A stretch of DNA of 64,000 bases from Paenibacillus sp. DMB5 (GTDB taxonomy: Bacteria; Bacillota; Bacilli; Paenibacillales; Paenibacillaceae). Location: assembly GCF_001517085.1 (NCBI RefSeq), contig NZ_LRAC01000140.1, positions 62,001-126,000 on the forward strand, given 5' to 3'. The notes below the pieces were generated by a model. It did not search any database and was not told the DNA's origin. It worked only from the letters and a program-made list of their open reading frames with translations. Position 1 is the stretch's first letter. Each line of letters begins with the position of its first letter. Below are positions 44,342-52,654 of the stretch, piece by piece. A program made the translations under genes and the position numbers.

Positions 44342-45055
44342 GTGAGTTTATCCCGTAACAAGCGGCCTTTATATCAGCAGATCAAGAATATTATCAAAGA
44401 CCGGATTCTTCACGGCCATTATCCGCTGGAGTCCAACATCCCGCCCGAGCCCCGTCTGGAGGAGGAGTTCGGCGTCAGCAAGATTACGATCCGCAATGCC
44501 ATTAAGGAGCTGGTCCAGGAGGGCTACCTGGAAACGAGCAGCGGCAAAGGAACGAAGGTGATCCGCAACACCTCCACTTCCAAGCGCTCCACCTGGAAAA
44601 GATTCACCGAGGTGCTTGTGGAAGAGGGCCGGGTCATCCGCAAAGTGCTGCTCAGCGCGGAGGTCGTCATTCATGAAGAGGGCAGCCGGCCTCACGCTCT
44701 GTTCGGAGACACAGGTCTGCGGATCGAACGCCTGTATGAGCTGGACGGCAAGCCTTATATCCATTACTCGCATTACTTCCCGGGCTGGATCGGCGAGGCG
44801 GATCCCTCGGAGCTGGACGCCCAGTCCCTGTACGGCTGGCTGGAGGAACACAAGGTGTCGATAGCCAAATTCAGGGACGAATTCGCCGCTGCGTCCCCGC
44901 CGCCCGCCGTCGCAGGTCTTCTGCAGACCGGGGAGAGTCATCCCCTGCTCAAGAGATACCGATACGCCTATGACGAGGCCGGCAGCGTCGTTGAATACAG
45001 CGAAGGGTATTACCATTCCGAACTTCAGCCTTATGTTGTCAATTATGACGTTTGA
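44342..45055 (+). CDS. GntR/HutC-family transcriptional regulator
   Basis: A 237-residue regulator with an N-terminal winged helix (LYQQIKNIIKDRILHGHYPL, then LEEEFGVSKITIRNAIKELV) and a UTRA ligand-binding domain (LRIERLYELDGKPYIHYSHY, VEYSEGYYHSELQPY). It is encoded last in the amidohydrolase operon, starting at a GTG 9 bases after the kinase stop. It probably represses the operon until a pathway sugar phosphate binds. Confidence 0.9.
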   Translation: MSLSRNKRPLYQQIKNIIKDRILHGHYPLESNIPPEPRLEEEFGVSKITIRNAIKELVQEGYLETSSGKGTKVIRNTSTSKRSTWKRFTEVLVEEGRVIRKVLLSAEVVIHEEGSRPHALFGDTGLRIERLYELDGKPYIHYSHYFPGWIGEADPSELDAQSLYGWLEEHKVSIAKFRDEFAAASPPPAVAGLLQTGESHPLLKRYRYAYDEAGSVVEYSEGYYHSELQPYVVNYDV

Positions 45056-45086
45056 TCGGATGAATTAACCGCAAACTTGACGAAAC

Positions 45087-45118
45087 ATCAAAAGGGACCC
45101 TTCCGGGTCCCTTTTGAT
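45087..45118 (+). terminator. Terminator after the GntR gene
   Basis: ATCAAAAGGGACCC and GGGTCCCTTTTGAT form a perfect 14-base stem with a 4-base loop. The following 140 bases hold no gene: they are a pyrimidine-rich, low-complexity stretch with repeated TTCCCTG words. Confidence 0.85.
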
Positions 45119-45262
45119 ATTTGCCTTTGTTCCCTGCTGCCTGTGTTCCATTTGCCTTTATTCTCTGCTTCATTTATTCCCTGTTGCATATATTCCTTAT
45201 TTCCTTTGTTCCCTGTCGAGCTCTCTTGTGCTCTCTTATGCTATTGCTTTGAATTCAGCCGC

Positions 45263-47304
45263 CTACTGCATCAGCGGCTGCTCCGGCAGCATCAGGTAGT
45301 ATTGGATCGCGGCCAATTCGGCCCGCTTCAGTCCGTGCTGCGAGCCGTAGTCATAGATTCCATTGCTGACCGTTACCTCGGGGCCGTGAATTTGGAGATC
45401 AACGACCGCCTTCACGGCCTCATCTGCCCAAGGCGAAGTGCCAGCCGCCAGTTTGGCGTTGCCTGCGCTGCCCTGGAACCCGGATATTTGCAGAAGCTTC
45501 AGCGTAATGACTGCGGCCTCTTCACGCTTGATGATCCGCTTCGGCTCGAACAGCCCGTTGCCCATGCCTGTCAGCAGTCCAAGCTCGGCGGCCGCTGAAT
45601 CTCCGCTTGATAAGGAGAAGCCGTCAAGTCCTTGAATACAGGCTTTTTCGTTGATGGTGGCAGTCCGAACTGGCTCATCACCGCATGAATGAATTCCTCA
45701 CGGTTAACCTGTTCGTCCGGACCAAAGGAGCCGGAAGGATCATTCGGGAGCACGCCCAATGACTGCAGGCCGAAAATATAACGGGCATACGGATGATCCT
45801 TCGTTACGTCCGTAAATCCGGTCCCTTCCGCCAGTTTCACCGCGTAGCTGCCCGGGTTGGCATATTTCAGGTAGGTGATCCGGCCCTGAGCATCCTGCTT
45901 GAAGGCCAGCGGGTTGCCGTCCTGATCGGTAAACAGCAGGTCCCCGACCTGTTTGAATTTCACCTGCTGCCCGGCCTGGTCTGTCCCGGTCAGCGTTCCG
46001 TCCCCGCTCGCTTTAATATTCATCAGCAAAATGCCAAGGCGCAGATCTCTGTATACGCCCTCGAAACGGGCCAGCTCGGACTTTGGCTTCGGCGCATAAC
46101 CAGAGTTTCCGATCTTCGGGCTGCCCGGGTAGAACTCATCCATAAAGGCTCCATATAGCCGCATCGTTAAGCTGGGGTCAAGCGCCGTTGTCGAAACGAA
46201 TACGCCGGACTGTTCACCCGGCAGCAGGAACATGTAAGATTCAAAGCCCGGTATGCTGCCGCCCTTGGCAATGATGAACCGGCCGTTGGCGTCCGTCAGC
46301 GGTGCGGGAGCCTCGAAGCCGTAAGTCATATCGGGTACGCTGGGATGAATGGATACCTGGTAGGCGGACATCGCCTGATGAGAAGACCCTGAAAGCAGGC
46401 TTTGTCCGTTAGAAGTTTTTCCCCCGTTCAGGAAGGACGTCATAAATTTGGACATGTCCGCCGCGGTCGTGATCATGCTTCCCTCCGGCAGCACCTCCGG
46501 CGACAGACGGTAATCCGGCATTTGTTCCCCGCTCACCTCATAAGCCGCCGGCAGCCGCTTCGCAAGCGCTCCGGCAGGATCGTAGGTGCTGGAGGTCATG
46601 CCAAGCGGAGCGAATATATGCTTGCTCATGTACTCGTTAAAGGACTCGCCGCTGGCCTTCTGAACGATATAGCCGACAAGCTGGGAGGCGAAGTTATCAT
46701 ACATGTAAGAGGTTCCGGGCTCTCTGACCACCGGCGGGAAAGTTGAAAACACCGATTCTTTAAGCGTCACCGGCTTGGCCGAAGGATCGAACAGCACATT
46801 CGCTTCCGTGGGGTCTCTGACCTCGAAACCGGTGGTGTGCGTCAGCAGCATTTCCACCGTTACTGGTTTGCCGAACGGGTTGGTAAGCTTGTAGCCGTCC
46901 AGGTATTTTTCGATATTGTCCTGAAGTCCGACCTTGCCTTGGTCCACCAGCTGCATCAGCGCGATCACCGTAAACACCTTTGACACGGAGCCGACCCGGA
47001 AGGTTGTATTGGACGGATTCACCGGGTTCCCGGATTCCTTGTCCAGCTTTCCGTAGCCCTTCTCCGCAACAACAGAGCCCTTCTTCACGACCGATACCAC
47101 CGCCGCGGCTGTCCCCAGCCGATTCTGTTCCTCCGCAAAAAAACGGTCCAGAAATGCCGATACCGTCCGGGCATCCAGAACATTCGCGCTTGCCGCCGCC
47201 GCGGACACAGTCGGAATGGCAGCCTGAGCGCCTGCAACGGGTACAGCTCCCGTAAATATCAGTATCAACGCCATCAAGCCCGCCGCGGTTCGTTTCCTCT
47301 TCAT
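45263..47304 (-). pseudogene. Secreted serine hydrolase (class C beta-lactamase-like) with SLH domains, frameshifted near its end
   Basis: The signal peptide (MKRKRTAAGLMALILIFTGA... ending AQA) leads to a penicillin-binding/beta-lactamase-type domain with Ser106-x-x-Lys109 (GSVSK) and Tyr202-x-Asn204 (YDN). S-layer-homology repeats follow (FTDVTKDHPYARYIFGLQSL, VFKDLTASPYQAEI). Near 45590 one G is missing (CAGCGG for CAGGCGG). Restored, the SLH region continues as AAAELGLLTGMGNGLFEPKR to a stop at 45263. As written the product stops at 45571. The ATG at 47304 has a GGAGG site. It would be attached to cell-wall polymer; substrate unknown. Confidence 0.85.
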
Positions 47305-47560
47305 CTGATCAGCCTCCGTTTGGTTGGTTATGGATTGGAATTCGTACATAAAAAAGGTACCATTACCATCCACCCTTCCAAAACGTACCAAAGTCCGTAT
47401 TTTCACTGGCCTTAGGTCCAGTTGCCATTTGCCCTATAAACCAGCCGCTGTCTCCTATATGGTTGTATGCCTAATACCGGTATCGTTCGAGGATAGCCTT
47501 TCATACAAAGTGATGGGCGCAAGTACGCCGTCCATTACCGCTGATTACTCCGCGAAAAAG

Positions 47561-47591
47561 AGCCTTATCCCCGGAGGCGGGGAATAAGGCT
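47561..47591 (-). terminator. Terminator, minus strand
   Basis: On the minus strand AGCCTTATTCCCCG pairs with CGGGGATAAGGCT and is followed by CTTTTTCG. It lies 70 bases beyond the small gene at 47659-47808. The stretch 47305-47560 contains no gene; a short GGTAC/GTACC hairpin with a T-run near 47355-47385 lies in the untranslated leader of the serine hydrolase. Confidence 0.8.
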
Positions 47592-47658
47592 GTTGTATCG
47601 GTTCACTTTTTCATATCCTAACCATATTCCTTAAAACCACAGGGTCAAACAGGGGTGC

Positions 47659-47808
47659 TCATATAAGCTGTGAAGGAAGCTTGACCAGCACTTCATATTC
47701 CTGATGATACCGTCCTGCGTCCGAACTTCCGGCACGTAAACCTCCGTCTCCGTACCAGCGGAATCCCGGTCCATTATACCGCGGAAAATCCCTGAAATTC
47801 CGTTTCAC
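47659..47808 (-). CDS. Possible small protein of 49 residues
   Basis: A GTG at 47806-47808 preceded by GGAAGGAGGAGAG opens a 49-codon frame on the minus strand, starting MKRNFRDFPRYNGPGFRW and ending VLVKLPSQLI. It is rich in Gly, Arg and Tyr and has no membrane segment. It lies 90 bases after the MMPL exporter gene and before a terminator, so it could be the last gene of that operon. The short ribosome-site spacing and lack of a known family keep confidence modest. Confidence 0.45.
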   Translation of the reverse strand: MKRNFRDFPRYNGPGFRWYGDGGLRAGSSDAGRYHQEYEVLVKLPSQLI

Positions 47809-47898
47809 CTCTCCTCCTTCCTTCCCGATCCAGCCGGAGCAGCCTTATTACGCGCATAACAAGCACCAGTAATTCACCGATGTTCTTTCGTTGCTTAT

Positions 47899-50800
47899 TT
47901 ACATATGCATGTCATGCTTGGTTGTCTCTCCGCTGTCTTTGACGCTGAACGGCCACCAGTTCGCCCGCCCGAACATCCGCACCATCACCGGAACGAAGAA
48001 TGGCAGGAAGACCAGCGCATACAGGGCAAGACCCGATAACACCACAGTGGCAATCTGCATCATCGACAATACACCGGATGGATACATGGAAGCAAAGGTC
48101 CCGCCTAGTATGACTACCGCTGACAGGATAACCGTACCCATATTGCGCATCGCATGCAGAATCGCTTCACGTACATCCCATGTTTTGTTCTCGTTAAATC
48201 GGGCCATCAGGAAGATACTATAGTCTACACCTAATGCAATCAGCATTACGAAGCTAAAGAACGGCGTGGTCCAGGTAATACCGGAATAATCCAGCAGATT
48301 CACGAAGATTGCTTCCGTAATGCCAAGCGCCGTAAAGTAGGTGATTACGAGCGATACAATCAGATACAGTGGCATAATAACCGAGCGCAAGAGCAATACA
48401 AGAATGATAAAAATCCCCGCAAGCATCAGCACAACCGTCCGTGTATAGTCCTCATTTGAGATCTTTTGCAAATCGCTGTACGTGCTGGTTACGCCGCTGA
48501 TGGCTGTCTCGGCATTTTCCAGCTTCGTGCCTTTGACTGCACGGTCCACTGCCGCTTGAATATCTCCCATACTGTCAATCGCTTCAGAGCTGTAAGGATT
48601 GTAAGAAAATACAACATCCAGCGTCATCACCTTGCGGTCGTCAGAGAGATATGTGTCAAACACCTGCTGAATGCCTTCAGCTTCCAAAGCTTCCGCCGGA
48701 ACAAAGAATCCGCTCAGCTCATCGTCTTTGGCATCCTGAATCTGCTGCAGGTAATCCTGGGCAGAGCTCAGACCCGTGGTGATCTGCTTAAGGCCGTCCG
48801 CACTGTCACTAAGCCCGCTGGTCAGCTCGCCGATCTGCCCGGTCAGCTGTCCAAAACCGTCAGCCAGCTGCTGTTGTCCGCCCTGCAGCTGATCCAGCCC
48901 GCTGCTGATCGACGGAATCTGATCCACAATCCGGCCCTGCCCGGCTGCAGCCTGGTTCAGCCCTGTCTGCAGCTGTCCGATTCCGGCCACCAGCTTCTCA
49001 AGACCCTGGGCCAGCGCAGTCTGACCTGCTGCCGCCTTGGCATAACCGGCGTTGGCTTCAGTCAAGCCAGCCGCTGCGCTTTGAAGCTGGCCGGAAATCT
49101 GGCCGAGACCTGCTGCAAGCTGAGAAGCACCTGTACCGGTTTGAGTTACGGTACCTTTAATTGTCTGGTAATTCATATCTTGAAGCAGTTCTGGATGACT
49201 GCCTTCGAGGCTGGTGAAGGAAGCATCCAGTCCGGTTAATGCGGAGGCCACACCCTCAAGCTGGGTTTGCAGCCCGCCAAGGCCTCCGTCAAGCGCAGTC
49301 AACCCTGCGCCAATCTTCTTATAGCCTTCAAGCAGCGCAGCATTCGCATCTGCCAGCTGCTTCGCACTGTCTGCAGCCTGGGCCAGACCGGCTTTGATCT
49401 CACCGGCACCGGCAGAGCCGCTCTTAATGCCGCTCTCAATCCGGGAGAGGCCATCGCCAAGTGCAGCAATGCCCTGTTTGAGCTCCGCCGTTCCTTCCGT
49501 CAGCTTCGCACTGCCGGATACGGCCTCCTGGAGCTTCGGTTCATTGTCACTCAGCTGCTTGCTTGCTTCCGCAAGCCCTGACTGGATCTTGTTCAGTCCG
49601 TCATTGCTCTGATCCAGACCGTCAGACAATGTAGCAACCTGGGTCGGAATCAGGAAATCATTGATTTGTTCCCCGGTTGGACGTGACATACTGCGTACAG
49701 ACTTGACGCCGTCCACCTTTTCCAGCTCGCGGCTGATTTTTTCAGCCAGGCCCATATATTCCGAGCTGTCCATACGGTCGTCATTTTTGATTACGATTTT
49801 ACCCGGCATCGATTCACCCGGGCCAAAGCTCTCCGAAATGATATTAAAGCCTTTCACCGAGGCGTAATTCGAGCCGATTTCATCCATGCTGTTGAAAGAC
49901 AGCTTCCCGTCATAAGTGATCAGGAACGGAGCAACGACAGCCGCCACAATCAGCAGCGCCGCCCAGGGTCTTTTCAGCGAGAAAGCGCCTGCAGCGCCCC
50001 AAATCCGGCTTTCACTATGCTCCAGCTTGCTGCTCGAAGGCCAGAACAGTTTTTTGCCCAGGACGGCCATAAAGAAGGGAACTACGGTCACGAGGGCCAG
50101 CAGCATTACAGCGATCCCTACCGCCACGGCCACCGCTGAACGGTACAGCATGAACTTCGAGAGGCCGATTGCCAAAAAGCCGACGAATACGGCAAGACCC
50201 GAATAGAACACCGTACCTCCTGCCTTGCGGTAAGTTGAGATAATGGCGCTTTTCGTATCTTCTGCAGTAGCCATTTCTTCCTTAAAGCGGCTGATCAGCA
50301 GAATACAGTAATCCGTCCCGATCCCGAACATCACGGCAACCATGAAGATTTGTGTGAAGGTCGATAACGGGAAGTCAAAACGGTCAACCAGAAAGGATAC
50401 GATCGACTGCGATACAATATAACTCAGTCCCACCGTCAGCAGCGGCACAAACGGCGCAACGAAGGAACGGAACACGACAAACAGAATCAGCAGAATAAAA
50501 ATAACGGTGATGTATTCTGATTTCTTCAGGCCGGCTTCCGAGCTGACAATCGTATCTTCGGTGATCAGCCCTTCACTGGTCAGATAATGATCGGCAGTGA
50601 CATCTCCGAGCAATTCGTCGACCTTATCCGGCAAAGCCTTTACCTCTTCCTCCCCACCTTTTACCGAAAGCGCCACCATGATGGTATTGCCGTCTTTGGC
50701 AATCAGCGTATCCGCCAGCTCCGCCTGCGAAAAAGGATCTGTTATGGAGTCAAGCTTAAGTGCCTCCTTGTCCGCAGCCAGCTTCTCCACGCCTTGCCTG

Positions 50801-51060
50801 ATGCTCTCTTTATCTTCGGTACTAAGCCCCTCCGGCTTATTGAACACAAGGGCTACCTGATGCAGCGTCTCTCCGCCCTTTGCAGCTGCAACCTCCCGCA
50901 TAATTTCGGCTGCACGGGAGGAGGTATATCCGTCCGGAACAGAGATTTGCCCCTTCTCTCGAACGAGATCGGACATCGCCGGCGCAGTCATGAATAACAC
51001 AACAGCGGCGGCGAGCCAGACTGTTATCACAGCCCACCTAGCTTTCAGTATGGTCTTCAA
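47899..51060 (-). CDS. MMPL/RND-family exporter (YdfJ-like)
   Basis: A 1053-residue membrane protein with the typical MMPL layout: one N-terminal membrane segment, an extracytoplasmic domain, six segments around residues 175-370, a very long extracytoplasmic helical region (about 390-800) and six C-terminal segments. The helical region contains many heptad-like GLxQ repeats (LDQLQGGQQQLADGFGQL and similar). Such pumps move lipids or hydrophobic drugs using the proton gradient. The TTG at 51060 follows AGGAGGGAG and overlaps the MarR gene by 23 bases, implying control by that regulator. Confidence 0.9.
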   Translation of the reverse strand: MKTILKARWAVITVWLAAAVVLFMTAPAMSDLVREKGQISVPDGYTSSRAAEIMREVAAAKGGETLHQVALVFNKPEGLSTEDKESIRQGVEKLAADKEALKLDSITDPFSQAELADTLIAKDGNTIMVALSVKGGEEEVKALPDKVDELLGDVTADHYLTSEGLITEDTIVSSEAGLKKSEYITVIFILLILFVVFRSFVAPFVPLLTVGLSYIVSQSIVSFLVDRFDFPLSTFTQIFMVAVMFGIGTDYCILLISRFKEEMATAEDTKSAIISTYRKAGGTVFYSGLAVFVGFLAIGLSKFMLYRSAVAVAVGIAVMLLALVTVVPFFMAVLGKKLFWPSSSKLEHSESRIWGAAGAFSLKRPWAALLIVAAVVAPFLITYDGKLSFNSMDEIGSNYASVKGFNIISESFGPGESMPGKIVIKNDDRMDSSEYMGLAEKISRELEKVDGVKSVRSMSRPTGEQINDFLIPTQVATLSDGLDQSNDGLNKIQSGLAEASKQLSDNEPKLQEAVSGSAKLTEGTAELKQGIAALGDGLSRIESGIKSGSAGAGEIKAGLAQAADSAKQLADANAALLEGYKKIGAGLTALDGGLGGLQTQLEGVASALTGLDASFTSLEGSHPELLQDMNYQTIKGTVTQTGTGASQLAAGLGQISGQLQSAAAGLTEANAGYAKAAAGQTALAQGLEKLVAGIGQLQTGLNQAAAGQGRIVDQIPSISSGLDQLQGGQQQLADGFGQLTGQIGELTSGLSDSADGLKQITTGLSSAQDYLQQIQDAKDDELSGFFVPAEALEAEGIQQVFDTYLSDDRKVMTLDVVFSYNPYSSEAIDSMGDIQAAVDRAVKGTKLENAETAISGVTSTYSDLQKISNEDYTRTVVLMLAGIFIILVLLLRSVIMPLYLIVSLVITYFTALGITEAIFVNLLDYSGITWTTPFFSFVMLIALGVDYSIFLMARFNENKTWDVREAILHAMRNMGTVILSAVVILGGTFASMYPSGVLSMMQIATVVLSGLALYALVFLPFFVPVMVRMFGRANWWPFSVKDSGETTKHDMHM

Positions 51061-51511
51061 GCTTTTCTCCCTCCTGTTTCTCCTGCATTAAAAATGCCAG
51101 CTTCTCAAACATGGTGATGAATTTCTCGATATCCTCTTCCATAAAATAAAGCAGATAAGGAGAAATCACTTCCTTTACCTGTTTTTCAGCCAGCAGATAT
51201 ACCTGCTCCCCCAGCTCAGTGAGCGTCAAGTATATCTGGCGCCGGTCATGCTCATCACGGGTCCGTTCAATCATTCCCGCTTCAGCAAGCCGGTTGATAA
51301 TTGCGGTAATTGAGCTCTTGCCGACACATACGGCTTCCGCCAGATAGGTTGAGGTGCACATCTCCTGGCCTTTGATCAGCCGCAGAATCAGAAACTGATC
51401 ACTCGTCAGACCTTCGGCCATCCGCTCCTTGATCCGGGCATTGATCTGCCTTGTCACTACGAGATAGGCATCCACGTAGCGGTTTATCCACCGTTCTGCG
51501 TCTTCATTCAA
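51038..51511 (-). CDS. MarR-family transcriptional regulator
   Basis: A ~157-residue winged-helix repressor (LTSDQFLILRLIKGQEMCTS, AVCVGKSSITAIINRLAEAGMIERTRDEHDRRQIYLTLTE). The wing motif DEHDRRQIYL is typical. An ACAGGAGG site points to the TTG at 51511 (8 bases) or the GTG at 51514 (5 bases); the frame extends to 51532. It is co-transcribed with the MMPL exporter, and its own promoter carries a palindrome, so autoregulated control of the pump is likely. Inducer unknown. Confidence 0.88.
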   Translation of the reverse strand: MNEDAERWINRYVDAYLVVTRQINARIKERMAEGLTSDQFLILRLIKGQEMCTSTYLAEAVCVGKSSITAIINRLAEAGMIERTRDEHDRRQIYLTLTELGEQVYLLAEKQVKEVISPYLLYFMEEDIEKFITMFEKLAFLMQEKQEGEKLEDHTES

Positions 51512-51550
51512 CACTGCTGCCTCCTGTCCCAATAATAGTTCACGAGTAAA

Positions 51551-51595
51551 ATAGTTTCACAGTAAAACTATATTGTCATCTGCCTAAAAAGTCAA
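51551..51595 (-). promoter_or_regulatory. Promoter and operator of the marR-MMPL operon
   Basis: On the minus strand TTGACT (51590-51595) and TATAGT (51567-51572) are 17 bases apart. A palindrome ATAGTTT-N7-AAACTAT (51551-51571) overlaps the -10 box, and a further ATAGTT copy lies just downstream. This is the expected place for MarR self-repression. Confidence 0.75.
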
Positions 51596-51648
51596 CCTGT
51601 GACGGGCTCCTGTCTGCTGGAATCAATCACTCCCCAAAAACAACAAAA

Positions 51649-51679
51649 AAGCTACCCGGGATGGACTCCCGGATAGCTT
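51649..51679 (-). terminator. Terminator after the acetyltransferase gene
   Basis: On the minus strand AAGCTATCCGGG pairs with CCCGGGTAGCTT and is followed by TTTTTTG. Confidence 0.85.
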
Positions 51680-51707
51680 CCTTTGAACGGCACCAGCTGA
51701 GTGCCTT

Positions 51708-52148
51708 TTATTCTTCGTCCTCGTTCTCTTCTACTTCATACACACAGCGGAACATCTCAATGCCCGCCGGATTCTCGCCAAGACTGTACACCATGAATCC
51801 CAGCGAACGATAAAAGTCCGCAGCAATCTCATCTTCAGTCTCTGCAAGCAAGTAACGCGGCTGACGGGCAGTCAGCAGCTCAAGGATCATGCCGCGTGCA
51901 TAGCCCTTGCCTCTGTTCTCAGGCAGAACAGCAATGTGGCGGATGTCCAGTGAACCGTCCTCGGTCTCTTCAAAGCCTATCAGGCCTAGCAGCAGCCCCT
52001 CTTCTTCCCAGCCGCACAGCTGCAGCGCAGCATGCTTGCTGTATTCGGCTGAAGCGCGCCACAGCGCATCCGGTTCATCGATTACGGCGTAAGACAGCAG
52101 CTCATCCACTTCCGCTGTTCCGACGCGCTGCTTCAGATCTATCAGCAT
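51708..52148 (-). CDS. GNAT-family N-acetyltransferase
   Basis: A 146-residue acetyltransferase with the acetyl-CoA-binding motif A IRHIAVLPENRGKGYARGMI (about residues 70-89) and the motif B ending AADFYRSLGFMVYSLGE. The C-terminus is strongly acidic (EVEENEDEE). The ATG follows TAGGAGGATTAAC. It lies 14 bases downstream of the VanZ-like gene and ends in its own terminator, so rpiA, vanZ-like and this gene may be one transcript. Acceptor substrate unknown. Confidence 0.88.
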   Translation of the reverse strand: MLIDLKQRVGTAEVDELLSYAVIDEPDALWRASAEYSKHAALQLCGWEEEGLLLGLIGFEETEDGSLDIRHIAVLPENRGKGYARGMILELLTARQPRYLLAETEDEIAADFYRSLGFMVYSLGENPAGIEMFRCVYEVEENEDEE

Positions 52149-52162
52149 AAATGTTAATCCTC

Positions 52163-52654
52163 CTAAATGTGTTTATTTATACGAAGCAGTAAATATCCAA
52201 CCCATACACCTATTAGATTGAGCAGCAGATCATCAACATCGAAGCTTCCGACCCGCAGCAGCATCTGAAAGATTTCAAGCAGCAAAATACTAGGAACTGC
52301 CCATAAGGTCAGTATGAATAAGGAACGGAATTTTCTCAGCAGCAACGGGAATAACACGCCAAACGGAATGAATACGGCCACATTGCCAACGAGGTTAATC
52401 AATCTGCCAGTGAAGGATACTCCGTTATCCAAATTAAAATAAAGCTTTACGGTACGAAACAGCTCCAGATTATATTTCAGCGGCCCCTCCGTCCGGACCG
52501 TTCGTCCAAAACCAAGAAACATCCAGTATATTACGGCCGCACTATACAGAAACAGCAACATCCATTTCCCAAGCTGCAGCCGCGGACGGATCTGTGAGCT
52601 TCCGGTACGTGAAGGACTGCTTCGTTGTTTTCGCGGTTTAGAGATGGGTCTCAC
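52163..52654 (-). CDS. VanZ-like membrane protein
   Basis: A ~163-residue protein with a basic N-terminus and four to five hydrophobic segments (WMLLFLYSAAVIYWMFLGFG, INLVGNVAVFIPFGVLFPLL, LFILTLWAVPSILLLEIFQ, and VDDLLLNLIGVWVGYLLL). The NxxGNxxxFxPxG and ExxQ...DxDDxxxNxxG pattern is that of the VanZ-like family, linked in one case to teicoplanin resistance but generally of unknown role. The GTG at 52654 overlaps the end of rpiA by 17 bases; the frame is open to 52708 inside rpiA. Confidence 0.85.
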   Translation of the reverse strand: MRPISKPRKQRSSPSRTGSSQIRPRLQLGKWMLLFLYSAAVIYWMFLGFGRTVRTEGPLKYNLELFRTVKLYFNLDNGVSFTGRLINLVGNVAVFIPFGVLFPLLLRKFRSLFILTLWAVPSILLLEIFQMLLRVGSFDVDDLLLNLIGVWVGYLLLRINKHI

